A DNA stretch of 64,000 bases from an uncultured Oscillospiraceae bacterium. GTDB lineage: Bacteria; Bacillota; Clostridia; Oscillospirales; Oscillospiraceae. The translations under genes and the position numbers were made by a program. How positions within the stretch are numbered: the first letter of the stretch is position 1; each line of letters begins with the position of its first letter. The notes beneath the pieces are model-generated. The model saw only the letters and a program-made list of their open reading frames with translations, did not search any database and was not told the DNA's origin. Shown piece by piece: positions 7,879 through 17,025 of the stretch. The DNA is taken from contig CAJUEG010000003.1 of assembly GCA_910584835.1 (NCBI GenBank), positions 1 through 64,000 on the forward strand. The letters are read 5' to 3'.

Positions 7879-9897
7879 CTATTTTTTCAGCTGGGCCAGC
7901 AGTGCGTCCCCATCTCCGTCCCTCTCCCCCACCAGCACCAGGAACTGCTCCTCATCCAGCACGGGCACTCCCAGCTCCTGGGCCTTGCGCAGCTTGGAGC
8001 CTGCCGCCTCCCCGGCCACCACACATCCTGTCTTTTTGGACACGGAGCCGGACACCTTGGCGCCCAGGGCCTCCAGCTTGTCCCCCGCCTCTTTTCGGGA
8101 ATAGGCGGACAGCTCGCCGGTGAGCACAAAGGTAAGTCCCGCCAGCTTGTCCCCCATCGGAGCGGCCTGGCTGTCCATGTTCACCCCCGCCTCTTTCAGC
8201 GAGGCAATGAGATGCCGGCTCTGGGGGGCGGCAAACCACTCCGTCAAATATTTTGCCGTGATGCCGCCGATATCGTCGATATCGGTGAGTTCTTCCTCAG
8301 TAGCCTGCGCCAGTGCGTCCAAGCATCCAAACCGGGCAGCCAGAATCTTTCCCGCCTTCTGCCCCACCTGCCGGATGCCAAAGGCAAACAGCAGCTTGGA
8401 CAAATCGTTCCCCTTGGATTTCTCAATGGCCGCCAGCAGGTTGTCCGCCGACTTTTTTCCCATTCGATCCAGCTTAGCCACTTGATCCCGGTCCAGCCGA
8501 TAGAGGTCGGCGGGGGTTTTGACCATCCCCGCATTTACCAGCGCCTCCACCACCGCAGGGCCAAGGCCCTCAATATCCATGGCGTCCCGGCTGGCAAAAT
8601 GGGTCAGATTGCGCAGCAGCTGGGCAGGGCACTCCGCCCCGGTGCAGCGGATGTGTGCGCCGTCCTCGTCCCTTGCCACTGGCGCGCCGCACACCGGGCA
8701 CACCGTGGGCAGCAGGTACGGCTCGGTCTCCTCGGGACGCTTCTCCCTCACCACAGACACGATCTCGGGGATGATCTCCCCCGCTTTCTGCACGATCACT
8801 GTGTCCCCGATGCGGATATCCTTCTCTGTGATAAAGTCCTGATTGTGGAGGGTTGCGTTGGTGACAGTAGTACCTGCCAGCCGAACAGGGGAAACCACCG
8901 CCTTGGGGGTAAGCACGCCGGTGCGGCCCACTTGCACCACAATATCCTCCACCACGCTCTCCTTTTGCTCCGGCGGATACTTGTAGGCTGCCGCCCAGCG
9001 AGGAAATTTAGCTGTCTCCCCCAGTATGCTGCGCTGTGTCAAGTTATTTACCTTCACAACGGCTCCGTCGATATCAAAGGGGTACTTTTCCCGTTGATCT
9101 CCCAGCTCAAATATGGCGGACTGGATTTCCTCCATATCCCTGGACAGCCGGAAATCAATGACCTTGAATCGCAGCTCCCGCAGCCAGTCCAGCCCGGCGC
9201 TGTCCGTCTCAAAAGGAGTGTGATCGGAGTACTGAATATTGAATACCACCATGTCCAGCCCCCGGGCGGCGGCAATCTTAGGGTCCAGCTGCCGCATGGA
9301 CCCGGCGGCGGCGTTGCGGGGGTTGGCAAACAGCGGCTCTCCCCGCAGCTCCCGCTCCCCGTTCAGCTTCTCAAAGGTTTTCCGGGGCATGTAGACCTCT
9401 CCACGGACAATGAGTGACTGCGGGGCGTTGTCCAGCCTTATGGGAATGGACTTGATGGTGCGCAGATTTTCCGTCACGTCCTCTCCAACCTGGCCGTCTC
9501 CACGGGTTGCGCCCCGGACAAACACTCCGTTCTCGTACTCCAGCGCCACCGACAGCCCGTCCACCTTGGGTTCCAGCAGATACTCAGGCTGCGCTCCGCT
9601 CTCCCGCACCCGCCGGTCAAAGTCCAGCAGCTCATCGGGAGAAAACACGTCCTGAAGGCTCTGGAGCGGCACCCGGTGCGCCACCTGCTGAAAACTGTCC
9701 AGCGCCTTGCCCCCCACCCGCTGGGTGGGGGAGTCCGGGGTGACCAGCTCCGGGTGGGCCGCCTCCAGCTCCTCCAGCTCCCGCAGCATCTTGTCGTACT
9801 CAAAATCGGAGATGATGGGCGCGTCCAGCACATAATAGCGGTAATTGTGCCCGTTTAGTTCATCCCGCAGCCGTGCGGCCTGGGCGTTGATATCCAT
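7879..9897 (-). CDS. ligA: NAD-dependent DNA ligase
   Basis: 672 residues, the normal length. The adenylation lysine is in LLEPKVDGLSVALEYENG (about residues 112-129), followed by the OB fold, a four-Cys zinc finger (CPVCGAPV with CTGAECPAQ), helix-hairpin-helix repeats (GIRQVGQKAG, DIDDIGG) and a C-terminal BRCT domain (LTFVLTGELSAYSRKEA). It seals nicks in replication and repair. The start is 1 bp after the yunB stop, with a GGGG-rich ribosome-binding site inside the end of yunB, so the two are translated from one mRNA. Confidence 0.97.
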   Translation of the reverse strand: MDINAQAARLRDELNGHNYRYYVLDAPIISDFEYDKMLRELEELEAAHPELVTPDSPTQRVGGKALDSFQQVAHRVPLQSLQDVFSPDELLDFDRRVRESGAQPEYLLEPKVDGLSVALEYENGVFVRGATRGDGQVGEDVTENLRTIKSIPIRLDNAPQSLIVRGEVYMPRKTFEKLNGERELRGEPLFANPRNAAAGSMRQLDPKIAAARGLDMVVFNIQYSDHTPFETDSAGLDWLRELRFKVIDFRLSRDMEEIQSAIFELGDQREKYPFDIDGAVVKVNNLTQRSILGETAKFPRWAAAYKYPPEQKESVVEDIVVQVGRTGVLTPKAVVSPVRLAGTTVTNATLHNQDFITEKDIRIGDTVIVQKAGEIIPEIVSVVREKRPEETEPYLLPTVCPVCGAPVARDEDGAHIRCTGAECPAQLLRNLTHFASRDAMDIEGLGPAVVEALVNAGMVKTPADLYRLDRDQVAKLDRMGKKSADNLLAAIEKSKGNDLSKLLFAFGIRQVGQKAGKILAARFGCLDALAQATEEELTDIDDIGGITAKYLTEWFAAPQSRHLIASLKEAGVNMDSQAAPMGDKLAGLTFVLTGELSAYSRKEAGDKLEALGAKVSGSVSKKTGCVVAGEAAGSKLRKAQELGVPVLDEEQFLVLVGERDGDGDALLAQLKK

Positions 9898-9898
9898 A

Positions 9899-10567
9899 TC
9901 AGCCGTTCCCCTTTTCCAGATTTAAATAGGTGTCGGGCGTCTCGCCCACGATGACGGTCTCCGCCACGCACACGCTGCTGCTGACAGACACGGGGAGCAC
10001 CTCCCCCGGCAGAAACAGATACACTGTGGCCGTGATATCCAGGCATATCCGATGCAGGGTCTGGTTTACTCCCGCAGCGGTAAAGGAGTTGGAGTAGTCG
10101 GCGGTAACCTCTCCCACCGAGTCCACCCGCACCCGCACGGACGGCCCAACGCCGGACAGCAATGGCTGTCCGGTGAGGGTCCCCAGCGGGACGCCCAGCG
10201 CACCGCTGTCCAGAGCTCCCAGCTGCCGGACTACCGCCTCCACCACCTGCCGCTTGAAGCGGCTGTTGGCGGAAGTATTGCTGATGATGGATGTCACCTT
10301 TCCCGCCCCGTCCTTTTCCAGGGTGACAAAATCACCGTAGCTTACGCTGTTTTCCTGGAGGCAGTTATCCACGGCGGCGGCAATGGCCTGGGTCATCAGG
10401 TTGGTGGCCTGACTGGACGCTGTGGCTTCCAGCACCGGGCGCAGACGCCCATTCAGCACATGGAGCAGCAAACCTGCCAGCGCAAGTGCCGCCAGCATAG
10501 GCAGCACCGCCGCCAGCGGCCCCTCCCGCCGCAGACACATCAGCAAGCGTTTTAACTTTACAGGCAT
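9899..10567 (-). CDS. yunB: Sporulation protein YunB
   Basis: 222 residues. One transmembrane segment (about 17-38) precedes an extracytoplasmic domain with the family pattern: ATNLMTQAIAAAVD, then Ser/Tyr-rich SVSYGDFVTLEKD and a C-terminal VYLFLPGEVLPVSV segment. In Bacillus yunB belongs to the mother-cell sigma-E regulon and affects spore formation. An excellent ribosome-binding site (GGAGGTG) precedes the ATG. Lying immediately before ligA, it is a sporulation gene inside a housekeeping block. Confidence 0.9.
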   Translation of the reverse strand: MPVKLKRLLMCLRREGPLAAVLPMLAALALAGLLLHVLNGRLRPVLEATASSQATNLMTQAIAAAVDNCLQENSVSYGDFVTLEKDGAGKVTSIISNTSANSRFKRQVVEAVVRQLGALDSGALGVPLGTLTGQPLLSGVGPSVRVRVDSVGEVTADYSNSFTAAGVNQTLHRICLDITATVYLFLPGEVLPVSVSSSVCVAETVIVGETPDTYLNLEKGNG

Positions 10568-10617
10568 ACAGTCACCTCCTAACAGGTTACTGTATGCCCT
10601 GGACAGCTCGGCCTATG

Positions 10618-11871
10618 TCAGCCCCGCAGCAGCTCTTCCGCCGCCAGCATCACGCCGGTCTTGCCGGACTCATAGGTAAGGCCGCCCTGGAGATAGACCG
10701 TGTACGGCTCCCGCATGGGCGCGTCGGCCGACAGCTCAATAGATGCCCCCTGGATGAAGGCCCCCGCCGCCATGATGACCTGGCTGTCATAGCCCGGCAT
10801 ATCCCAGGGCTCCGGGGTGACAAAGGAGTCCACAGGGGCCCCGGACTGGATTCCCTTGCAAAACCTCTTGACCGCCTCCGCAGTCCCAAGATGGATCATC
10901 TGGATGATATCGCGGCGGACTGCATCCGATTTTGGCTCCGTCTCATAGCCCATCAGCTCCATGAGCCGGGCAGCGAATACCGCGGTTTTTACAGCCTGGG
11001 CCACAGTGTGGGGGGCCAGAAACAGCCCCTGATACAGCAGGCGGTTGTTTCCCAGCGTGGACCCGCACTCCCGGCCAATCCCAGGGCAGGTCAAGCGCAT
11101 GGCCGCGCCCTCCACCAGATCCCGGCGCCCGGCGATATAGGCCCCGGTGGGGGCCAGTCCGCCGCCGGGATTTTTGATGAGGGACCCCACTACCAGGTCC
11201 GCCCCCACATGCGTGGGTTCCCGTTCCTCCACAAACTCGCCGTAGCAGTTGTCCACCAAAATGGCGGCGTTGGGATTGTTTTCCCGCACAATGGCACACA
11301 ATGCCCCGATTTCGTCCACCGACAGGGACGCCCGTGTGGCATATCCCTTGGAGCGCTGGATGAGCACCGCCTTCGCCCGCGGGTCTCGGACCGCCAGAGC
11401 CAGCCCCTCTTTGTCCGGCGCGTTGTTTACCAGCTCCACCTGGCGGTATTCTACGCCGTAGTCCTTGAGGGAACCGTGGCCCTTGTCCACCGCCCCCACC
11501 ACCCCCAGCAGGGTATCGTAAGGCGCGCCGACGGCGGACACCAGCACATCCCCGGCTCTCAGCGCCCCAAACAGGGCGCAGGTAATGGCATGGGTCCCGT
11601 TGACAAATTGAAGCCGCACCAGCGCGTCCTCTGTGCCAAACAGCTCGGCGTAAATCTCATCCAGCTTATCCCGCCCCAAGTCGTCATAGCCATAGCCGGT
11701 GGTGCCGGCAAAATAGCTCTCCGCCACCCGGTGGGTCTGAAACGCCGCCAGCACCCGCTGGCTGTTGGCCTGGGCGATGGCGTCAATGCGGGAAAACTGC
11801 TCCGCCAAATCCTGTTCGGCCCGGGCGGCCAGGCCCCTTATCCGCTCTGAAATCCGTAAAGGAGAATTCAT
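10618..11871 (-). CDS. Methionine gamma-lyase family / aluminium-resistance-like PLP protein
   Basis: 417 residues of the PF06838 family, often annotated as YnbB or aluminium resistance protein. The PLP fold is complete: FVNGTHAITCALFGAL binds the cofactor phosphate, VDNCYGEFVE carries the Asp, and the internal-aldimine lysine is in IQRSKGYATR (about residue 244-253). C-S lyase activity is inferred from the name-giving relatives and has not been shown for this branch. It precedes yunB by 50 bp on the same strand. Confidence 0.85.
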   Translation of the reverse strand: MNSPLRISERIRGLAARAEQDLAEQFSRIDAIAQANSQRVLAAFQTHRVAESYFAGTTGYGYDDLGRDKLDEIYAELFGTEDALVRLQFVNGTHAITCALFGALRAGDVLVSAVGAPYDTLLGVVGAVDKGHGSLKDYGVEYRQVELVNNAPDKEGLALAVRDPRAKAVLIQRSKGYATRASLSVDEIGALCAIVRENNPNAAILVDNCYGEFVEEREPTHVGADLVVGSLIKNPGGGLAPTGAYIAGRRDLVEGAAMRLTCPGIGRECGSTLGNNRLLYQGLFLAPHTVAQAVKTAVFAARLMELMGYETEPKSDAVRRDIIQMIHLGTAEAVKRFCKGIQSGAPVDSFVTPEPWDMPGYDSQVIMAAGAFIQGASIELSADAPMREPYTVYLQGGLTYESGKTGVMLAAEELLRG

Positions 11872-11896
11872 TTACAAGTACCGTCCTATCTCAGCT

Positions 11897-12889
11897 TTAT
11901 AGGTCACAGTGCGCGAATGCCGCCGCTAATTCCACGCAGGCGCGCACATCGCCCAAATCCACCATCTCGGTGGGGGTATGGGTGTAGCGGCAGGGAATGG
12001 AGATACCTCCCGTATATACGCCGGCCCGGGTGGCCTGGATGGGACCGGCGTCGGTACCGCCCCGCCGGGACACGCTGCGCTGGACGGGGATGCCCCGCTC
12101 CTGGGCCAGTTCCATCAGGCGCTTCACCATGTCGGGATGGTAGACCGCCGAATGGTCCATAACGTTAACCGCCGCGCCTTTGCCGCACAGGGCGGTCACA
12201 TCGTGCTTGGCGCCCGGGACGTCATCGGTGCCGCACACGTCCACCGCAATGCCGTAGTCCGGGTCGATGGCCCAGGCGGCGGTCTTGGCCCCCCGGCAGC
12301 CCACCTCCTCCTGGGCGGAGAACACAAAATACAAGTCATTATCCGCCGCCGCGGCCTGTTCCATCGCCATGAGCAGCACCAGGCAGCCGATCCGGTTATC
12401 CAGATAGGGGGAGATGATCCGGCCCCCCGCCGCGCGGGTTGGGGTGTCATATACCATCGCGTCCCCCACCTGCACCAGCTTTTTGGCCTCCTCTCCGTCC
12501 GCCGCGCCGATATCAACCACAAGATCGTCTGCCTTCAGCTTGGACAGATCCGCGTCTGCGGCTGTACAGAACAGGCCCTTCGCGCCGTTCTGGAACCGCA
12601 CCGGGGTATACAGCGCCCGCGCCGCGCCCACTCCCCCCAGGGGCCCCACATGGACAAATCCTTTTTCGTCGATATGGGTGGCCACCAGCCCGATGGAGTC
12701 CATGTGGGCGGAGAACATCACCCGGGGACCGCCGCCCTTTTTGCGGCAGATCAAATTTCCTATGGCGTCCCGGGCAATCTCGTCTACATAGGGCCGGGCC
12801 AAACTCTCAATTACCTGGGATATCTCGCCCTCGCTGCCGGACGGGCCAAAAGCCTCCACCAGCCCGGTCAGTGTTTTCATCAAATCCAT
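11897..12889 (-). CDS. M42 family aminopeptidase (copy 1 of 3)
   Basis: 330 residues. Dinuclear zinc ligands are visible in order: His and Asp of FSAHMDSIG, Asp of YLDNRIGC, the Glu pair of SAQEEVGCRGA, Asp of VDVCGTDD, and His of RYTHTPTEM. M42 enzymes form tetrahedral dodecamers that trim peptides. The usual Glu after AHMD is replaced by Ser here (AHMDSIG), while the two sister copies keep Glu. The gene follows copy 2 with a gap of 15 bp. Confidence 0.9.
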   Translation of the reverse strand: MDLMKTLTGLVEAFGPSGSEGEISQVIESLARPYVDEIARDAIGNLICRKKGGGPRVMFSAHMDSIGLVATHIDEKGFVHVGPLGGVGAARALYTPVRFQNGAKGLFCTAADADLSKLKADDLVVDIGAADGEEAKKLVQVGDAMVYDTPTRAAGGRIISPYLDNRIGCLVLLMAMEQAAAADNDLYFVFSAQEEVGCRGAKTAAWAIDPDYGIAVDVCGTDDVPGAKHDVTALCGKGAAVNVMDHSAVYHPDMVKRLMELAQERGIPVQRSVSRRGGTDAGPIQATRAGVYTGGISIPCRYTHTPTEMVDLGDVRACVELAAAFAHCDL

Positions 12890-12904
12890 GTCAGATTCCT
12901 CCTG

Positions 12905-13927
12905 TCAGCGCCCCGCCATTGCCCCGACAAACAGCCGGGCAAGGGTGAGCATCTGTTTTGCGTCTGAAATGCTGCACACGCTGCTGGGCGCGTGGAGATA
13001 GCGCACCGCCGCCGAGATGCCGGCCACCCGCACACCCGATTTTGTGCGCTGGATGGCCTTTCCGTCGGTACCCCCCGACAGATAGTGCTTCATCTGCCAG
13101 GGCAGGCCGTTCTCCTCCGCCAGGCGGCGCAGCAGCTCAAACAGCTCCCGGTCATAGATGGTGCCGCCGTCCATCCAGGACAGCACGGGACCCTTTCCAG
13201 CCCAGCACACCTGCCGCTCCGGCTCCAGCGCGGGCAGGTCGGCGGCGGTGGTGCCCTCCAGCACCAGGGCCGTCTCCGGCGTCACCGAAAAAGCAGCTCC
13301 AAAGGCCCCCCTGGTGCCCACTTCCTCCATGGCTGTGAACACAAAGGTGCAGTCCATGGGAAGCTCTTCCTCCAGCAGCTTCACCAGCACCGCGCAGCCC
13401 ACCCGGTCGTCAATGGCCTTCGCCTTGAGCATCCCGTTTCCAAACTCCACGGTGTCGCTCACAAAAGTGCACACATCCCCCAGCTCCACCAGCGCCTGGG
13501 CTTCGTCCCTGCTCTTCGCTCCGATGTCAATGTAGAGCTCGGTGAGCTTGGGCACCTTTTTGCGCTCCTCCGAAGTGGTCAGATGGATGGCTTTCAGCCC
13601 GATGACGCCTGCCAGCTCCCGCTCTCCCACCGTCACCCGCTTGCCCAGCAGCACCCGGCGGTCGATCCCGCCCACGCAGCCGAACTTCAAAAAGCCCTCC
13701 TCGGTGATTGACTTCACCATCAGGCCCACCTCGTCCATGTGGGCGCACAGCATCAGCCTGTTTCCCGCAGATTTCGCGCCCCGCTTGAACACGATGAGAT
13801 TTCCCAGGGAATCCATGCGGACGCTGTCGGCGCAGGGCTCCACCCTTTTGCGGATATAGTCCCGCACCTGGTCCTCGCGGGAGGACACGCCGGACAGCCC
13901 GCACAGGGTTTTCAATGTCTCAATCAT
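12905..13927 (-). CDS. M42 family aminopeptidase (copy 2 of 3)
   Basis: 340 residues. The ligand pattern is CAHMDEVG, AIDDRVGC, TAMEEVGTRGA, VLEGTTAAD and YLHAPSS. The position that is normally Asp (VDV) is Glu in VLEGT, which is a known variation in M42 metal sites. The gene overlaps copy 3 by 4 bp (ATGA), so the tandem set is translated together. Divergence between the copies suggests different peptide preferences rather than a recent duplication. Confidence 0.9.
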   Translation of the reverse strand: MIETLKTLCGLSGVSSREDQVRDYIRKRVEPCADSVRMDSLGNLIVFKRGAKSAGNRLMLCAHMDEVGLMVKSITEEGFLKFGCVGGIDRRVLLGKRVTVGERELAGVIGLKAIHLTTSEERKKVPKLTELYIDIGAKSRDEAQALVELGDVCTFVSDTVEFGNGMLKAKAIDDRVGCAVLVKLLEEELPMDCTFVFTAMEEVGTRGAFGAAFSVTPETALVLEGTTAADLPALEPERQVCWAGKGPVLSWMDGGTIYDRELFELLRRLAEENGLPWQMKHYLSGGTDGKAIQRTKSGVRVAGISAAVRYLHAPSSVCSISDAKQMLTLARLFVGAMAGR

Positions 13928-14964
13928 AGCGCGGCCTCCTCTCCCAGACGTTCCGCAAAGGCGGCCAGCAGCCGGGCCGTGTCCTCGATGTCGCCTGGCT
14001 CCACCACCTCCACCGGGGTGTGCATATACTTCAGGGGCACGGACAGCACGGCGGTGGCTATCCCCTCGTTGGCGATCTGCATCCCCCAGCCGTTGGTCCC
14101 GGAGCTCCCCTCCATGACCTCTTTTTGGACTGCCATTCCCAGCTTTTCCGCCTTATCCAGCAGCCTTTGGACCATCCATCGAGCCATATTGGGGCCGATC
14201 CCTACCACGGGGCCGCCCCCCATCACAAAGGCGCCGTCCTTGGGGCTGTCCGGCGTCTTGCCGTGGGTCACATCCACCGCCACACAGAAGTCGGGCGACA
14301 CCCCCCGGGCCATAACCTGGGCGCCCACGCCCCCGGTCTCCTCGCAGACGCTGCCCACAATATATAAATCAACATCCAGCTCCCCGTCCCGAAGCAGCTC
14401 CGCTGTCCGCAGCAGGGCGGTGAAACAGGCCCTGTCATCCATGGCCTTGGCGCACAGCTGGCGCTCCCCCAGGGCGGCGAAGTCCGTGCGGTATACCATG
14501 GGCGTACCCACAGGAATTTTTTGCTCCGCCTCCTCCTGGCTCAGGCCGGTGTCCACAAACAGGTCCTTGATCTCCGGGGCCTTTTCCCGGTCCTCCGCCG
14601 ACAGCACGTGGGGCGGCAGGCAGGCCACCACTCCCAGCATGGGCGGCTGGGTGAGGATGGTCACCTCCCGGTCGGGCAGCATCCGGACATCCACCCCGCT
14701 TGCCTGAAAGCGCAGAAACCCATCCTTTATCCCGGTGACCACCAGCCCCACCTCGTCCAGGTGCGCGTCCAGCAGCAGCTTTTTTGCCTCCGGCTTCCCG
14801 CAGCGGCGCACCCCCACCAGGCTGCCCAGCCGGTCTATCCAAACTTCGTCCACCAACGGCTCCAGCAGCTCCCGGGCCTCCTGCACCGCCGGGCGTTCAA
14901 AGCCGGAGGGCGCGCCCACCCCGCACAGGGTCCTCAAAATCCGTTCCATTTCCAACGGTACCAC
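13924..14964 (-). CDS. M42 family aminopeptidase (copy 3 of 3)
   Basis: 346 residues with a full metal and catalytic set: DAHLDEVG, AMDDRACF, SVCEETGGVGA, VAVDVTHG and YMHTPVEV. The start is immediately after the murD stop. A second in-frame ATG lies five codons downstream (MVPLEM), so the exact N-terminus is not certain. It is first in the three-gene peptidase run that follows murD. Confidence 0.9.
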   Translation of the reverse strand: MVPLEMERILRTLCGVGAPSGFERPAVQEARELLEPLVDEVWIDRLGSLVGVRRCGKPEAKKLLLDAHLDEVGLVVTGIKDGFLRFQASGVDVRMLPDREVTILTQPPMLGVVACLPPHVLSAEDREKAPEIKDLFVDTGLSQEEAEQKIPVGTPMVYRTDFAALGERQLCAKAMDDRACFTALLRTAELLRDGELDVDLYIVGSVCEETGGVGAQVMARGVSPDFCVAVDVTHGKTPDSPKDGAFVMGGGPVVGIGPNMARWMVQRLLDKAEKLGMAVQKEVMEGSSGTNGWGMQIANEGIATAVLSVPLKYMHTPVEVVEPGDIEDTARLLAAFAERLGEEAAL

Positions 14965-14965
14965 C

Positions 14966-16348
14966 TCATTTGCTCAGCGCGTTCACAAGGTCCTTAAACG
15001 CCTTGCCCCGCTCCTCAAAATTTTTAAAACGGTCAAAGGACGCGCTGGCCGGGGACAAAATCACCACATCCCCCGGTTTGGCCAGCGCCCTGGCCTGCTC
15101 CACCGCCTGCCCCAAATCAGCGCAGTCATGTATCCCCGGCCCGCCCTCTTTATAGCCGGGGGCGGCCAACGTAGCGGCCTTGATCTTTTCCGCAGTATCT
15201 CCTGTCAGGAGAAGCTCCTTTACATGCTCTATAATCTCAGGGCCCAGCCCGTCATAGGGGATATGCTTGTCATAGCCCCCTGCGATCAGGATCACCTTTT
15301 GGTCAAAGCTGCGCAGCCCCGCGGCAGTGCGGCTGGGGCTGGAGGCGATGGAGTCGTTGTAATACTTCACCCCGTTAAACTCCCGCACCAGCTCAATGCG
15401 GTGCTCCACCCCGCTGAAGGTGCGGGCAAAGTCCCGGGTCACCTCGTCGGGCACCAGCCCGTCCACCGCCGCGATGGCCGCCATATAGTTTTCCAGGTTG
15501 TGCAGACCGGGCAGGAGGATATCGTCCGTGGTCAGCACGGGCCGCCCGCCGCAAATCACCGTCCTGTCCCGCAGGTACACGCCGCCCTCCACCGCCTTTT
15601 TTCGGCTGAACAGGGTTACCGACCCCCGGGCCTGCTTGGCAAAACCCGCAGTGATCTCATTGTCCGCGTTGAGCACCAGCCGGTCACAGGCGTCCTGATA
15701 GGCGAAAATATTCCGTTTCGCCGCCACATACTCCTCCATGTTCTTGTGTACGTCCAGGTGGTTGGGGGCAAGGTTGGTCACCACCGCGATACTGGGGCTC
15801 TGCCGGACGGTCATCAGCTGGAAGGAGGACAGCTCCAGCACCACCATGTCGTCCGGACGGATATCGTCCACCCGGCACAAGAGGGGGTGTCCGATGTTCC
15901 CTCCCACAAAGGTGCGGTAGCCCGCCGCCTTAAGCAGCCCCGCGATAATGGTAGTGGTGGTGGTCTTGCCGTCGGAGCCGGTCACCGCGATGATCCGGCA
16001 GGGGCACAGGTCTAAAAACGCCTCCATCTCCGAGGTGAGCCGCGCCCCCTTTGCCACCGCCCGGGCAATCTGGGGGAGGTCGGGCCGGAGCCCCGGCGTA
16101 CGGAAAATCACGTCGGCCCCTTCCAAATGTTCCAGGTAGTCCGGGCCGAGAACCGCGGTCATCCCCCGGCGCTCCAGCGTCTCCACAAGGCCGTTGAACG
16201 CCTCCCGCCGCCGCTTATCGCAAACGGTTACCGGCACGCCCGCATCCAGCAGCCCTTCCACCAGCGGCTTATTGGACACACCCAGGCCGATTACCGTCAC
16301 ACGTTTTCCTTTCAGCGATTCAAAATACTCCTTCAGCACCGAGTTCAT
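14966..16348 (-). CDS. murD: UDP-N-acetylmuramoyl-L-alanine--D-glutamate ligase
   Basis: 460 residues. An N-terminal Rossmann-like domain (VIGLGVSNKPLV) binds the UDP substrate, the P-loop is TGSDGKTTTTT (about residues 119-129), and DNDGIA-type and GGYDKHIPYDGL segments complete the Mur ligase fold. It adds D-Glu to the peptidoglycan precursor in the cytoplasm. Unlike most bacteria, the gene is not in a dcw cluster but heads an operon of peptidases, yunB and ligA. A strong promoter at 16418-16446 drives it. Confidence 0.95.
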   Translation of the reverse strand: MNSVLKEYFESLKGKRVTVIGLGVSNKPLVEGLLDAGVPVTVCDKRRREAFNGLVETLERRGMTAVLGPDYLEHLEGADVIFRTPGLRPDLPQIARAVAKGARLTSEMEAFLDLCPCRIIAVTGSDGKTTTTTIIAGLLKAAGYRTFVGGNIGHPLLCRVDDIRPDDMVVLELSSFQLMTVRQSPSIAVVTNLAPNHLDVHKNMEEYVAAKRNIFAYQDACDRLVLNADNEITAGFAKQARGSVTLFSRKKAVEGGVYLRDRTVICGGRPVLTTDDILLPGLHNLENYMAAIAAVDGLVPDEVTRDFARTFSGVEHRIELVREFNGVKYYNDSIASSPSRTAAGLRSFDQKVILIAGGYDKHIPYDGLGPEIIEHVKELLLTGDTAEKIKAATLAAPGYKEGGPGIHDCADLGQAVEQARALAKPGDVVILSPASASFDRFKNFEERGKAFKDLVNALSK

Positions 16349-16417
16349 TTAAATAACCGCACCTCCCAAATCATAGTCCTGCAGGCAGGACCAATTCCAC
16401 AATTTTATATAGTTGTT

Positions 16418-16446
16418 ATTATACCCCATCCTAATCCATTTGACAA
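16418..16446 (-). promoter_or_regulatory. murD promoter
   Basis: On the minus strand TTGTCA (16441-16446), a 17-bp spacer and TATAAT (16418-16423). Its -35 box overlaps the -35 box of the divergent rnpB promoter by five bases. Confidence 0.8.
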
Positions 16447-16468
16447 TCACCTAAAAATGAAGTAGAAT
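16440..16468 (+). promoter_or_regulatory. rnpB promoter
   Basis: TTGACA (16440-16445), a 17-bp spacer and TAGAAT (16463-16468). The predicted start at about 16475 coincides with the first base of the RNase P RNA P1 helix. Confidence 0.85.
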
Positions 16469-16473
16469 CAAAG

Positions 16474-16933
16474 TCGCAAGTAAGCTGGACAGCCGCGCGG
16501 GCAGGCCGAAAGGCCATCCGTGAGGAAAGTCCGGGCTCCGCAGGGCAAGGATAACGGGTAACACCCGCCGGGGGCGACCCCAGGAAAAGTGCAACAGAAA
16601 TAAACCGCCGCAGGCTCCAAAACGGGGCCCCTGCAGATCCGCTTTGGCTTTGCGGGGAAAAGAGGCACAGCGAAATGAGTGGACTCTGCCGCTTGCGGCA
16701 GAGCGAACAATTGGAGCCTGTGCCGATGCGGTAAGGGTGGAAAGGCGAGGTAAAAGCTCACCCAATGGCGTGCCAAGCGCCCATTGCTGTAAACTCTATC
16801 CGGAGCAACGCCGCGGGAACACGCAAGGCCGGCCCGGCCGTGTTCAGGAGGCGGCTTGAGCGTACCGGCAACGGTGCGCCTAGATAGATGGCTGTCTTAA
16901 ATGACAGAACCCGGCTTACAGGCTTACTTGCTC
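16474..16933 (+). ncRNA. rnpB: RNase P RNA, bacterial type A
   Basis: The catalytic RNA that removes tRNA 5' leaders. The conserved CR-I element GAGGAAAGTCCGGGCTCC is near 16520, and the 3' conserved ACAGAACCCGGCTTAC is at 16904-16919. The P1 helix closes exactly: GCAAGTAAGC at 16476-16485 pairs with GCTTACTTGC at 16922-16931. Other type A hallmarks are ACAGAAATAA in the P10-P12 region and the CGCAAGGCC segment. Its length of about 460 nt is at the long end because of extended P12-type helices. An imperfect GC hairpin (16938-16968) follows but lacks a T run. Confidence 0.95.
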
Positions 16934-17025
16934 CAAAGGGGTCCCCAGGTCTGCCCGGGGGCCCCTTCCCGTAAGAATTTACCCGTAAACCTCAAACGCG
17001 CCTGATAGAAGGAGAGGGTTCTTTC

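Noticed and set aside
7537..9417. 626-codon open frame on the + strand
   Set aside because: Antisense to ligA and the aminotransferase; low-complexity composition and no family.
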